Counted from the first letter of the stretch, positions 17,772 through 26,358 are shown. The stretch: DNA of 64,000 nucleotides from UMGS755 sp045590535 (GCA_045590535.1 JAZNRE010000028.1:13986-77985); one strand, 5' to 3'. Numbers and translations: made by a program. The notes: a model not told the origin generated them from the sequence alone.

Positions 17772-18032
17772 ATGATTATTGCCATGGAGCAGGGCATGGA
17801 AAGTCTTTGCGGGCGTTTAAAAGAGGCTGGTCATGTTGTTGTGCCGCTGTTTGACTACACGGGTGCTGTGGATGCGGTGGTTTATAAAGAAACCAATATT
17901 TTAGAGGCGTCTTTGGGTTTACAGAATTTTGCAAATGAAGACCGGGGCATTTTAATGATTTGTGCACGGCACATGAGCGACCAGGAAATTTTTAAGGCTC
18001 TTGAAACAAAGCGATATAGCCAAATTTTTTAA
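17772..18032 (+). CDS. YkuS/UPF0180-like small protein
   Basis: An 86-residue cytosolic protein with the pattern of UPF0180: an N-terminal short strand, LCGRLKEAGHVVVPL, a DAVVYKETN segment, then ILMICARHMSDQEI. No function is established for the family. ATG 17772 has GGGAGG 7 bases upstream; ATG 17757 with AAAGG is an alternative that adds five residues. It is monocistronic and divergent from rapZ. Confidence 0.6.
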   Translation: MIIAMEQGMESLCGRLKEAGHVVVPLFDYTGAVDAVVYKETNILEASLGLQNFANEDRGILMICARHMSDQEIFKALETKRYSQIF

Positions 18033-18112
18033 AAAAAGATAAATGCACTTTATTTTTCGTCATTTTAATGAAGAAAAATGATTAAAAAAACCAAATTTTA
18101 TCGGTTTTATTA

Positions 18113-18141
18113 TTGAAGTTTTCTAAAAAATGATGTATAAT
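18113..18141 (+). promoter_or_regulatory. Promoter of nifS-nifU-queT
   Basis: TTGAAG at 18113-18118, a 17-base spacer and TATAAT at 18136-18141, in an AT-rich 170-bp gap. Confidence 0.65.
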
Positions 18142-18206
18142 GATAAATGACGGATTTTGGCAAAAGACATATTGAATCCGAAACTGATAAACAGAGGCTG
18201 GTGACC

Positions 18207-19370
18207 ATGGAACAATTCGTATATTTAGATAACAGTGCCACAACGCCTGTTAAGCCGGAAGTGCTTGAGGCTATGCTGCCTTATTTGCAGGCGGAATTTG
18301 GCAACCCTTCTTCTATATATAAAAAAGCAGCGGCTGCCGAGATAGCCGTTGCAGAAGGACGCAGACAGGTGGCTGCAGCTTTGGGCGCAGACCCTGCTGA
18401 AATTTTCTTTACAGCCTGCGGAACAGAGGCGGATAACTGGGCCATTAAAGGCGCAGCTTTCGCCAATCAGGCAAAGGGAAAACACATTATTACCTCACAA
18501 ATTGAGCATCATGCAGTGCTACACACCGCGGCATATCTTGAAAAGCACGGCTTTTCCGTTACCTATCTTCCCGTTGATGAGCAGGGCATTGTGAGCCCCG
18601 ATGCTCTGCGAGATGCCATTCGTGAAGATACCATTTTAATTTCCATTATGATGGCTAATAACGAAATCGGCACCGTTGAGCCCATTCGTGAACTTTCTGC
18701 CATTGCGGCTGAAAAGAAAATTTTGTTCCACACCGATGCGGTGCAGGCCGTTGGTTCAATCCCCGTCAATGTGAAGGAACTGGGTGTGGATATGTTATCC
18801 TTGTCCGCCCATAAGTTTGGCGGCCCTAAAGGTGTTGGCGCTCTTTACATTAAGAAGGGCACAAAGATTGACACCTTTATGCACGGCGGCGCACAGGAAC
18901 GGAACCGTCGCGGCGGCACAGAAAATGTGGCCGGCATTGCAGGATTAGGTAAGGCCATCACTTTGGCCACACAAAATTTAGAAGAAAAGCGTGAGCGCAT
19001 TACCGCCCTGCGTGAAAAGCTGATTGCCGGCATTGTGGAAACCATTCCCCATGCCCGCTTAAACGGTCACCGCATAGAGCGGCTTCCGGGTAATGTTAAT
19101 TTCTGCTTTCAATATATTGAGGGCGAGGCTTTGCTTTTGCGGTTAGATGCCAAGGGCATTGCCGCTTCAAGCGGTTCTGCCTGCACCAGCGGCTCTTTAG
19201 ATCCGTCTCATGTTTTGCTGGCGCTGGGTCTTCCTCATGAAATAGCCCACGGCTCTCTTCGCTTGTCAATCGGCGAGCAAAACACCGAGGCAGAGATTGA
19301 TTATGTCCTCAGCGTGTTACCTGATATTGTTAAAATTTTGCGTGCTATGTCACCCATCTATCCGGGTTGA
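18207..19370 (+). CDS. nifS: Cysteine desulfurase (NifS/IscS family)
   Basis: A PLP enzyme that removes sulfur from cysteine as a protein persulfide for Fe-S cluster assembly. The protein opens with YLDNSATTPV. PLP binding fits HTDAVQAVG and the Schiff-base Lys in LSLSAHKFGGPKG. The active-site Cys sits in SSGSACTSGSLDPSH, typical of group I NifS/IscS enzymes. The 387-residue length is normal. ATG 18207 follows AGAGG by 9 bases. nifU follows directly, so the pair makes a minimal ISC-like assembly unit without IscR. Confidence 0.95.
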   Translation: MEQFVYLDNSATTPVKPEVLEAMLPYLQAEFGNPSSIYKKAAAAEIAVAEGRRQVAAALGADPAEIFFTACGTEADNWAIKGAAFANQAKGKHIITSQIEHHAVLHTAAYLEKHGFSVTYLPVDEQGIVSPDALRDAIREDTILISIMMANNEIGTVEPIRELSAIAAEKKILFHTDAVQAVGSIPVNVKELGVDMLSLSAHKFGGPKGVGALYIKKGTKIDTFMHGGAQERNRRGGTENVAGIAGLGKAITLATQNLEEKRERITALREKLIAGIVETIPHARLNGHRIERLPGNVNFCFQYIEGEALLLRLDAKGIAASSGSACTSGSLDPSHVLLALGLPHEIAHGSLRLSIGEQNTEAEIDYVLSVLPDIVKILRAMSPIYPG

Positions 19371-19399
19371 GTGGCGTAGAAAAAGGAGCATTTAATATT

Positions 19400-19822
19400 A
19401 TGTATAGTGAAAAAGTTATGGATCATTTTACAAACCCCAGAAATGTGGGCGAAATTGAAGATGCTAATGCTGTCGGCCAGGTGGGTAATGCCAAATGTGG
19501 CGACATCATGAAAATGTATATGAAAATTGAAGACGGCATCATTAAAGATTGTAAATTTAAAACCTTTGGTTGCGGAGCTGCCATTGCAACCAGCTCTATG
19601 GCAACAGAACTGGTTAAAGGAAAAACCATTGAAGAGGCAAGACAGCTGACCAATAAAGCCGTTATGGAAGCGTTAGATGGTCTGCCCACAGCCAAAATTC
19701 ATTGTTCTGTTTTGGCAGAAGAAGCCATTGAAGCCGCTTTGGCAGATTATCACGAAAGACAGGGGTTGCCTTTTGAACCCAAAAAGCATTGTGACGGTTG
19801 CTGCGGCAGCTGTGAGCACTAA
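19400..19822 (+). CDS. nifU: Fe-S cluster scaffold protein NifU/IscU-like
   Basis: A 140-residue scaffold. The three cluster-ligand Cys are in GNAKCGDIM, FKTFGCGAA and KIHCSVLA. The Clostridia-type Cys-rich tail CDGCCGSCEH at the end is an addition not present in E. coli IscU. It receives sulfur from the adjacent NifS and builds Fe-S clusters, consistent with the many Fe-S proteins in this window (Rnf, hydrogenase-like). ATG 19400 has an AAAGGAG site; the frame extends upstream over the nifS stop but without a ribosome site. Confidence 0.93.
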   Translation: MYSEKVMDHFTNPRNVGEIEDANAVGQVGNAKCGDIMKMYMKIEDGIIKDCKFKTFGCGAAIATSSMATELVKGKTIEEARQLTNKAVMEALDGLPTAKIHCSVLAEEAIEAALADYHERQGLPFEPKKHCDGCCGSCEH

Positions 19823-19836
19823 AAGGTGAAAAGACC

Positions 19837-20313
19837 ATGAAAAAAAACACAAGAGCAATGGTTTTTGGGGCGGTTGTTGCAGCACTTTATGCAGTGCTGA
19901 CCCTGGCTTTTTCATGGATATCTTACGGTCCGGTGCAATTTCGTATTGCAGAAGCCTTGACGGCCCTTCCTCTTTTTATGCCCTGTTCAATTCCGGGCTT
20001 GACCGTGGGCTGCGTGGTCGCCAACTTAATTGGCGGTTATGGGCTTTATGACATTGTCATTGGTTCTCTGGCAACCTGCATTGGCGCTTTGGGAACAAGG
20101 TTTTTGCGAAAAAAACCATGGCTTGCCATGCTGGCACCGGTTGTGTCAAATGCCGTTTTAGTGGGCAGTATGCTATATTTTGTTGTGCCCGATTCGCCGG
20201 CACTGCTTCTAAACATGATAACCGTTGGCATAGGCGAGTTGGTCATTTGTTTAGGCTTAGGTCTGCCTCTTTATCATTTGCTTCGTAAGCATTCGTCGTT
20301 TTTTGAGGCGTAA
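19837..20313 (+). CDS. queT: QueT-type transporter (queuosine precursor ECF S component)
   Basis: A 158-residue membrane protein with five to six helices. The segment VQFRIAEALTALPLFMP followed by IPGLTVGCVVANLIGG is typical of QueT proteins, which import queuosine precursors such as preQ0/preQ1 with an ECF module. The usual preQ1 riboswitch is absent: the start lies 14 bases after the nifU stop, so it depends on the nif operon transcript. Its 3' end overlaps a convergent gene by 71 bp. Confidence 0.85.
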   Translation: MKKNTRAMVFGAVVAALYAVLTLAFSWISYGPVQFRIAEALTALPLFMPCSIPGLTVGCVVANLIGGYGLYDIVIGSLATCIGALGTRFLRKKPWLAMLAPVVSNAVLVGSMLYFVVPDSPALLLNMITVGIGELVICLGLGLPLYHLLRKHSSFFEA

Positions 20314-20635
20314 GCAGCTGGATGCATTCAGAGAAAGAAAGCAACTTTACATATTCATATTCATTGGCTAATTTTTGGGCAATAAGAGCTGTTTCTTCGT
20401 CGCAATCGTCCCGAATTAAAATGATGTTCCGGTTTTGCTTTAAAAGAGTGCGAATTTGATATTCGGCATTGCAGCAGGAACATTCGGATAAAAGAAAAAC
20501 GGTGATAGCCTTGCAGGAACTGTTTTTAGGTGCAAGAATTTGGCGCAAAAAGGCAGCCAGACGATTTGCTAAATCAATCACAGCATAAAGCAATAAAAAC
20601 AATGTGACAGCGTCACGGACAATAGAAAAAAACAT
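20243..20635 (-). CDS. Hypothetical membrane-anchored protein
   Basis: A 130-residue protein of no recognised family. Residues 1-32 are hydrophobic with basic flanks, suggesting an N-terminal membrane anchor, and the rest is a hydrophilic domain containing a CSCCNAEYQIRTLLKQ segment. The ATG at 20635 has GAGGTGA 5 bases upstream, which supports a real gene; a GTG three codons earlier overlaps that site. Its C-terminal 23 codons overlap the queT 3' end on the opposite strand. The CxCC group might bind metal, but that is speculation. Confidence 0.55.
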   Translation of the reverse strand: MFFSIVRDAVTLFLLLYAVIDLANRLAAFLRQILAPKNSSCKAITVFLLSECSCCNAEYQIRTLLKQNRNIILIRDDCDEETALIAQKLANEYEYVKLLSFSECIQLLTPQKTTNAYEANDKEADLSLNK

Positions 20636-20737
20636 AATGTTCACCTCATATCACATTATACGCCTTTAAGTTCTAAGGTGTTACAAAAGAGGCGAACAAC
20701 AATAATTTAGCCGAAAGGCAGAATGGAGACTATTTAT

Positions 20738-21316
20738 ATGGACACACAATCAAGATTGAACACCAAATCGACATTGAATGTTAAAAACATTACTATGTCA
20801 GCTCTTTTGACGGCTATTGCCATGATAATTTCCATGTACATGCCCTTTAAAATCGTTTTAGAGCCGATTTTTTCGGCAACCTTTGCAGCGCATGTGCCGG
20901 GCATTTTAGCCTTGTTCATTGGCCCCTCTGCTGTTATCGGCACAGCCATTGGCAGCGCGCTTGGCTTTTTCGTGGCCTTAGGAAATCCCTGGGTTTCTGC
21001 ACGAGCTTTTGTTCATTTGGCTTTTGGTTTGCTTGGTTATTACATGGCTAAAAAAGAATATAATGTTTTCCTTATTCTGCTTTTAACCGGTCTTGTTCAT
21101 GCAGCCAGTGAAATGTTGGTTGGTCTTGTTTCTTTAGCGGTTATTGAAACGCCGGCCTCCATTGCAGAATACATATTGGTAACAGTTGGTCTTGGCACCT
21201 TCATTCACCACTGCATTGATTTTGCCATTGTTTTGATTATTTACACACCGTTATATAAGGCAAAAGTGTTACCCTTGCCGGTAAATTATAAAAGCTTTCG
21301 CAAGCACTCTGCTTAA
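20738..21316 (+). CDS. ECF transporter S component, niacin-type (NiaX-like)
   Basis: A 192-residue protein with about six membrane helices. After a polar N-terminus, helix 1 starts ITMSALLTAIAMIISMYMP and is followed by PGILALFIGPSAVIG, resembling the niacin-specific S components. It would work with a shared EcfAA'T module, which is not in the window. The presence of pncB and a nicotinamidase-like start elsewhere in the window agrees with niacin uptake, but substrate is inferred only from similarity. ATG 20738 with TGGAG 9 bases upstream is preferred to ATG 20723. Confidence 0.7.
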   Translation: MDTQSRLNTKSTLNVKNITMSALLTAIAMIISMYMPFKIVLEPIFSATFAAHVPGILALFIGPSAVIGTAIGSALGFFVALGNPWVSARAFVHLAFGLLGYYMAKKEYNVFLILLLTGLVHAASEMLVGLVSLAVIETPASIAEYILVTVGLGTFIHHCIDFAIVLIIYTPLYKAKVLPLPVNYKSFRKHSA

Positions 21317-21367
21317 GTAGGTATAAAAAAGAATACGGCAGGCGACTATATCAATCGGTTACCTGAG

Positions 21368-21396
21368 CGCCATAGTGTGAAAGCTATGGCGTTTTT
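21368..21396 (+). terminator. Terminator after the ECF S-component gene
   Basis: An 8-bp stem (21368-21375 with 21384-21391) followed by a T-run. The rest of the 219-bp gap to the lipoprotein gene is AT-rich with no other recognisable element. Confidence 0.8.
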
Positions 21397-21535
21397 TATA
21401 AAAAAGAAAAATATCGTGCGAAAAAATGCCACATTAAAATAATTTAAATTAAGTGGAACTTTTTTCAAAATTCGGCGTCTTATATCTTGAAAGTTGTACA
21501 TCAACCCATAATTCACTGTAATAAGGAGAATGAAC

Positions 21536-22240
21536 ATGAAAACTAAAAAAATGATTGCGCTGCTTTTAGCCATTGCCACAGCTCTGACTTTAGCGGCTTG
21601 CAGTGGCAAAAATAGTGATGCGGATTTAGAAGCTGTTGATAAAGAACAGCAAATGGAAGAAATGGTTGAAACAGGTGAAGAGGCAGAGGAAAATGTAAAA
21701 GAAGAGGAAAAAGAATCTGCAACAGAAAAACCCTCTGAAAAACCGACACAAAAGCCTTCTGAAAAGCCCTCTGAAAAACCGGCTGAAACACCGACTCCCA
21801 CTCCGGAAGCCACACCCACTCCCAAGCCTCAGGAACAGGCGAAAACAGTGGGACAAAAGCTCTTGGCAGATTTTAATGCAAAGGCAGGCTCCCATACCAG
21901 TGCTGAAAGCTTGGCAAATGCGATTTTAACCAACCCCATCATTCCTTTTCCCGGTGCTACAATGCCCGTTGAACCGGGTTTTCTTTCCGGTTTTGGAAAC
22001 GCTGAAATTAAAGGCTTTAAAGAGGGCGCTATGTTTGGCCCCGTTATCGGTTCTATTGCTTTTGTGGGCTATGTTTTTACGCTTGAAGATGGCACAAATG
22101 CTTCCGATTTTATCTCCACATTAAAGGCAAATGCAGATTTGCGTTGGAACATCTGTGTTGAAGCCGAAGAAATGGTAGCCGGCAGTGCAGGTAACAAAGT
22201 GTTCTTTGTTATGTGCCCCAAAGAATTCAGCGAAGAATAA
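21536..22240 (+). CDS. Lipoprotein of unknown function with Pro/Glu/Lys-rich stalk
   Basis: A 234-residue predicted lipoprotein. A lipobox LAAC ends the signal peptide at about residue 22. Residues 30-65 are strongly acidic. Residues 65-100 form a low-complexity stalk with repeated KPSEKP units and TPTPTPEATPTP. A globular domain of about 130 residues follows (FGPVIGSIAFVGYVF, then LRWNICVEAEEM) that I do not recognise. AAGGAG lies 7 bases before ATG 21536 but abuts ATG 21530. The stalk suggests the domain is held away from the membrane, across the wall. It is flanked by terminators on both sides. Confidence 0.7.
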   Translation: MKTKKMIALLLAIATALTLAACSGKNSDADLEAVDKEQQMEEMVETGEEAEENVKEEEKESATEKPSEKPTQKPSEKPSEKPAETPTPTPEATPTPKPQEQAKTVGQKLLADFNAKAGSHTSAESLANAILTNPIIPFPGATMPVEPGFLSGFGNAEIKGFKEGAMFGPVIGSIAFVGYVFTLEDGTNASDFISTLKANADLRWNICVEAEEMVAGSAGNKVFFVMCPKEFSEE

Positions 22241-22255
22241 AAACAGTAACGAAAC

Positions 22256-22289
22256 AAAAACGAACGCCATTTAAAAAGCGTTCGTTTTT
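22256..22289 (+). terminator. Terminator after the lipoprotein gene
   Basis: A 12-bp stem (22256-22267 with 22278-22289) with a T-rich right arm. Confidence 0.85.
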
Positions 22290-22307
22290 GAATATATGAG
22301 GTGACCT

Positions 22308-23708
22308 ATGGTTTTTTCAGGCATTCCGTTTTTATATTATTTTTTGCCCTGTGTTTTATTGGTATATCTGGCTGCACCCAAAAGGCTTAAAAACACGGTT
22401 CTTTTATTGTTCAGTCTTTTGTTTTATGCCTGGGGTGAGCCTAAATATGTCTTTTTGATGATGGCAACCATAGCGGTTAATTATGGCCTGGCGCTTTTAA
22501 TTGAAAAATGTAAGGAAAACCCCCTATCCAAGCTGTTTATGATTATGGCAGCGGTCATCAATTTAGGCTTTTTAGGCTATTTTAAATATGCTGATTTTTT
22601 CATTGTAAACTTTAACAGGGTAACAGGTCTTTCAGTTCCGCTTTTGCATGTGGTTTTGCCTATCGGCATCAGCTTTTACACCTTTCAGACCTTGAGCTAT
22701 GTTATTGATGTGTATAGAGGTAATACGCACGCGCAAAAAAATCCCATTACCCTTGCAACCTACATTGCGCTGTTTCCCCAGTTAATTGCAGGCCCCATTG
22801 TGCGCTATGTTGATGTGGAAAAAGCATTGACGAGCCGGGAACACAGCTTCAAAAAAGTTTCTCGGGGCATTCGGCGATTTATTATTGGTCTTTCCAAAAA
22901 AGTGTTGCTTGCCAACACCCTGGGTGAACTGTGTACGGCCTTTTTGGCGGCAGGGGATAAATCCGTTTTGTTTTATTGGCTTTATGTTTTTGCCTATATG
23001 CTGCAGGTTTATTTTGATTTTTCAGGCTATAGCGACATGGCCATCGGTCTTGGCAAAATATTTGCATTTGACTTTTTGGAAAACTTTAATTATCCCTTTA
23101 TTTCAAAGAGCATCAGCGAATTTTGGCGCAGATGGCACATGTCCTTAGGCTCATGGTTCCGCGACTATGTTTACATTCCCATGGGCGGCAACCGGGTTCG
23201 GCGTGGCAGGATGCTTTTTAACATTTTCACCGTTTGGTTTTTAACGGGCTTTTGGCATGGGGCAGAGTGGAACTTCATTGTTTGGGGTTTGTATTTTGGC
23301 GTGCTGCTAGCCCTTGAAAAATTCTTTTTTGGAAAAGCTTTAGAACGCTTTAAAACCCTGGGGCACATTTATGTTTTGTTTTTCGTGGCCATTAGCTTTG
23401 CCATTTTTGGTGCAGGGTCTATGACCGAAGCAGTTTCCCATGTGGGCGGCATGTTTGGTGCAGGTGGACTGCCTATGGTTTCAGCAGGGTTCTGGTATTA
23501 CTTGCGAAGCTATGGTGTGGTTATGGCGATTGCGATTTTGGCAGCCACGCCACTGCCAAAGCTGTTGCTTGAAAGGTGCCGAAAAAACAAGACTGCTTCT
23601 GCGGTATGGGAGTTCATAGAAATTCCGCTTTTGGTTTGCCTGCTTCTTTTGGCAACGGCTTATCTTACCGATGGCGCCTTTAACCCGTTCTTATATTTCC
23701 GTTTTTAA
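22308..23708 (+). CDS. MBOAT family O-acyltransferase (AlgI/DltB-like)
   Basis: A 466-residue polytopic membrane protein. MBOAT landmarks are present: ISEFWRRWHMSLGSWFRDY, YIPMGGNR, and the catalytic His in LTGFWHGAEWNFI. These enzymes move acyl groups, usually acetyl, across the membrane for O-acetylation of surface polysaccharides. The next gene encodes a DHHW/AlgX-like surface protein 12 bp downstream, which is the usual partner. GAGGTGA precedes ATG 22308. No alginate or dlt genes are nearby, so the acceptor is unknown. Confidence 0.92.
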   Translation: MVFSGIPFLYYFLPCVLLVYLAAPKRLKNTVLLLFSLLFYAWGEPKYVFLMMATIAVNYGLALLIEKCKENPLSKLFMIMAAVINLGFLGYFKYADFFIVNFNRVTGLSVPLLHVVLPIGISFYTFQTLSYVIDVYRGNTHAQKNPITLATYIALFPQLIAGPIVRYVDVEKALTSREHSFKKVSRGIRRFIIGLSKKVLLANTLGELCTAFLAAGDKSVLFYWLYVFAYMLQVYFDFSGYSDMAIGLGKIFAFDFLENFNYPFISKSISEFWRRWHMSLGSWFRDYVYIPMGGNRVRRGRMLFNIFTVWFLTGFWHGAEWNFIVWGLYFGVLLALEKFFFGKALERFKTLGHIYVLFFVAISFAIFGAGSMTEAVSHVGGMFGAGGLPMVSAGFWYYLRSYGVVMAIAILAATPLPKLLLERCRKNKTASAVWEFIEIPLLVCLLLLATAYLTDGAFNPFLYFRF

Positions 23709-23720
23709 GGAGGCGATTAT

Positions 23721-24827
23721 ATGAATAAAAAAACAAAGAACATTCTAACAACATTTATATTTTCGTTTCTTTTGCTTTGCATATCGGTACTGTGTATCGT
23801 TAAGCCTGCAGATGTGTTCTCTGAAAGCGAGAGAAGAGAGCTGGCAAGCTTTCCAAGCTTTTCGGTGAGCTCATTTGCAAACGGCGAATTCACCCAGGAT
23901 TTTGAAACCTATGCAACCGAGCGTTTTCCTTTCAGAGATGCATTTCGCAGCATAAAAGCCTGGTTTAGCAAAACCGTTTTTAAAAAGCTTGATAATAATG
24001 GGCTTTTTGTTGCAGACGGTCACATCTCTAAACTTGACAGCGTGGAAAATCCGCAAATGATGGACTATGCGGCAGAACGCTTTGCCTACCTTTATAACGC
24101 CTATCTAAAGGAGCAAGACACAAAGGTTTATTTTTCGGTTATTCCCGATAAGAATTTTCTTTTAGCGCCTAAAAACGGCTATCCGTCTTTGGACTATTCG
24201 GCGTTTATAGAAAAAATGAAGGAAAAAATGAGCTATATGACCTATATTGATGTGACAGACTTACTAGGGCTGGAGGATTATTACAAAACTGACAGTCATT
24301 GGCGGCAGGAAAAAATCGTGGATATTGCTGAAAAATTCGGCACCGCTATGGGTGTGAATGTTTCCACAACATATAATGAGAATAAGCTGGATAATCCCTT
24401 CTACGGCGTGTATGCCGGGCAACTTGCTTTGCCCACCGACCCGGATGAAATCATCTATTTAACTAATGAAACCTTAGATGCGTGCCGGGTGACTTATTAT
24501 GACACAGGTGCGGGTAAAGAGGGAACACTTTATAACATGGAAAAGGCTTACGGCAAAGATCCCTATGAAATGTTTTTATCCGGTACAACGCCCCTTGTAA
24601 CCATTGAAAATCCCAATGCCAAAACCGATAAAGAACTGGTAATTTTCAGAGATTCTTTTGGCAGTAGCCTGGCGCCGCTTTTGGCAGAGGGATATGCGAA
24701 AATAACGGTTGTGGATATCCGCTATGTTCAAAGTGCCTTTGTGGGCAATTTGGTTGAATTTGAACATTGCGATGTGTTATTTGTCTATAGCACAAGCCTT
24801 TTAAATAACAGCCTGGCGCTGAAATGA
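23721..24827 (+). CDS. DHHW family (AlgX/AlgJ-like) surface protein
   Basis: A 368-residue protein with an N-terminal membrane anchor (residues 8-28) and an extracytoplasmic SGNH-like domain. The signature DxHW occurs as KTDSHWRQEK at about residue 194, and the Ser-containing IFRDSFGSSLAP at about residue 312 fits the SGNH nucleophile segment. AlgX/AlgJ-type proteins complete acetyl transfer to polysaccharides outside the cell with an MBOAT partner, here the upstream gene. An AAGGAGG site precedes the ATG. Confidence 0.88.
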   Translation: MNKKTKNILTTFIFSFLLLCISVLCIVKPADVFSESERRELASFPSFSVSSFANGEFTQDFETYATERFPFRDAFRSIKAWFSKTVFKKLDNNGLFVADGHISKLDSVENPQMMDYAAERFAYLYNAYLKEQDTKVYFSVIPDKNFLLAPKNGYPSLDYSAFIEKMKEKMSYMTYIDVTDLLGLEDYYKTDSHWRQEKIVDIAEKFGTAMGVNVSTTYNENKLDNPFYGVYAGQLALPTDPDEIIYLTNETLDACRVTYYDTGAGKEGTLYNMEKAYGKDPYEMFLSGTTPLVTIENPNAKTDKELVIFRDSFGSSLAPLLAEGYAKITVVDIRYVQSAFVGNLVEFEHCDVLFVYSTSLLNNSLALK

Positions 24828-24876
24828 CAGGTGCAGTAATCCACAAAATTTATGAAACGATAAAATGAATTTAAAA

Positions 24877-24902
24877 AAAGCACTTCCTGAGGAAGTGCTT
24901 TT
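24877..24902. terminator. Bidirectional terminator
   Basis: A stem of at least 10 bp (24878-24887 with 24891-24900) has a 3-base loop, with A-runs and T-runs on the two sides. It separates the convergent DHHW and sigma-factor genes. Confidence 0.8.
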
Positions 24903-24922
24903 GATTTTGGGCTTTTAAAAGT

Positions 24923-25666
24923 TTAGCCAACGCTTTGGTCATACACCCGGCGCAAATGAGCAAGAACCTTTTTCTCTAAACGGGAAATATTCATTTGGGA
25001 TGTGTTCATTAGACGGGCAATTTCAGTTTGTGTCATTTCGTCATAAAAACGGTATTGAATGAATTGCTGTTCACGCTCGGGAAGAGAGTGGATGAAGCTT
25101 TCAATAAAATCGCGGTTTTCAATCATTAAAAAGGCATCGTCGTCAACCCCAAGACAGTCAGCCAAGATGGCATCCTCATCGTCAATAGGCTGTTCAAAAG
25201 ATTGAACCGTTCGATTGTCGCCCCAAAACATGGCCTGGGCCAGCTGCTCAACGGAAAAACCCAGCGCCTGCGATAAATCCTCAAGACTTGGGGTTTTGCC
25301 GGTTCGTACCAGCTCTTCATTTCGCAAAGTGTTTGCCTTTGAAAAAATTTCATACATTCGTCTCGGCACACGGATGCAATTGCCTTTATCGCGAAACAGA
25401 CGCTTGATTTCACCCAAAATGGTCGGGGTGGCAAAGGTGGAAAAGCGAATGCCACGATGGGGGTCAAACCGTTTTACAGCGTTCATTAAGCCAATGGATG
25501 CGGATTGATAAATATCGTCATACTCAAGACCCTTGCCCACAAAACGACGGGATAAAATCGTGGTCATGTATTGATAAGTATCCATTATTTTGTCTAAAAG
25601 AGCAGCATCATGTGTAGCATAATATTGCTCAAACAGGGTTTGTTCGTCAGAAGCGGCAATATCCAT
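24923..25666 (-). CDS. SigB/SigF/SigG-family RNA polymerase sigma factor
   Basis: A 247-residue sigma-70 group 3 factor. Region 2 contains YDDIYQSASIGLMNAVKRFD and FSTFATPTILGEIKR followed by IRVPRRM, which is closer to SigB than to SigF. Region 4 ends with the helix-turn-helix MTQTEIARLMNTSQMNISRL. It is not beside spoIIAA/AB, rsb or spoIIG genes, so a classical anti-sigma pair is absent. An unknown membrane protein gene lies 38 bp upstream on the same strand. ATG 25666 has AAAGGAG 7 bases upstream. Confidence 0.9.
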   Translation of the reverse strand: MDIAASDEQTLFEQYYATHDAALLDKIMDTYQYMTTILSRRFVGKGLEYDDIYQSASIGLMNAVKRFDPHRGIRFSTFATPTILGEIKRLFRDKGNCIRVPRRMYEIFSKANTLRNEELVRTGKTPSLEDLSQALGFSVEQLAQAMFWGDNRTVQSFEQPIDDEDAILADCLGVDDDAFLMIENRDFIESFIHSLPEREQQFIQYRFYDEMTQTEIARLMNTSQMNISRLEKKVLAHLRRVYDQSVG

Positions 25667-25704
25667 AAAAAGTCTCCTTTGCATTAAAGGTGAGAAACGA
25701 AATT

Positions 25705-26358
25705 TTATTCTTGCTCCATCAGGGCGGAAAGAACGGCCACGGCGTTTTCGTATTCCAAAATGGTAGCCGGATCGTTTGCATCTTCAGGGCGCTTGAAAAG
25801 AATGAATGCATACAAATCGTCATAGACAAACTGCATGTCTTTTAAAACCCGGCTGCCTTTTAAAGAAAAAGCAATGGGCTTTTCGTCACGGAACACAACA
25901 CGGTCGCCAAATTCGTCAATATCAAAAAATTCATCCAAATAGCAAAAAGCGTCTTTTTTCAGCAAAAGATCACGGGTGATGGGGTCTGCAATAAAAATTG
26001 TGGCACCCTTGTGAGAAAGCTGACCCTCCAAAGTCTGCCAGTAGGCTTTGGTGCGCTCATCATTTTCATCATCGGTGATAAACTGGCGAGAAATAGTGAT
26101 GTTTCTTTCACCGTCGCCGTTAATATCCTGAACCAAATTGGGCAGGGCTTCATTAAAGTTGATGTCCTTCTCTGTCAGTGCACCGGCAGTGGTGAGGGAA
26201 ATGTTTAAGTCACTTGTTACTTTATCCGGGTAGAGAAAAATGATAATAGCAGCCACAACAAGCGCAATTATAATCGCTGTTTTATAGTAATACCAAAAAT
26301 TTTCAAGCTTTTTCTTAAAAGAGCTGTTTTTTTGCTTTAAAGCGTCTTCCATTAACAC
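25705..26358 (-). CDS. Unknown single-pass membrane protein upstream of a sigma factor
   Basis: A protein of about 217 residues and no recognised family. A short basic cytoplasmic segment (about 30 residues, KKKLENFWYYYK) precedes one strongly hydrophobic helix (about 30-47). About 165 mostly acidic residues follow, predicted to be extracytoplasmic by the positive-inside rule. It is the first gene of a probable two-gene operon with the SigB-type sigma factor. The start is uncertain: GTG 26358 sits 6 bases after an AAAGGTG site, and ATG 26352 is 12 bases after it. A role in controlling the sigma factor is a guess from context. Confidence 0.65.
   Translation of the reverse strand: MLMEDALKQKNSSFKKKLENFWYYYKTAIIIALVVAAIIIFLYPDKVTSDLNISLTTAGALTEKDINFNEALPNLVQDINGDGERNITISRQFITDDENDERTKAYWQTLEGQLSHKGATIFIADPITRDLLLKKDAFCYLDEFFDIDEFGDRVVFRDEKPIAFSLKGSRVLKDMQFVYDDLYAFILFKRPEDANDPATILEYENAVAVLSALMEQE

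Noticed and set aside
19823..19836. preQ1 riboswitch expected before queT
   Set aside because: The gap is only 14 bases and contains just the ribosome site, so no riboswitch fits.
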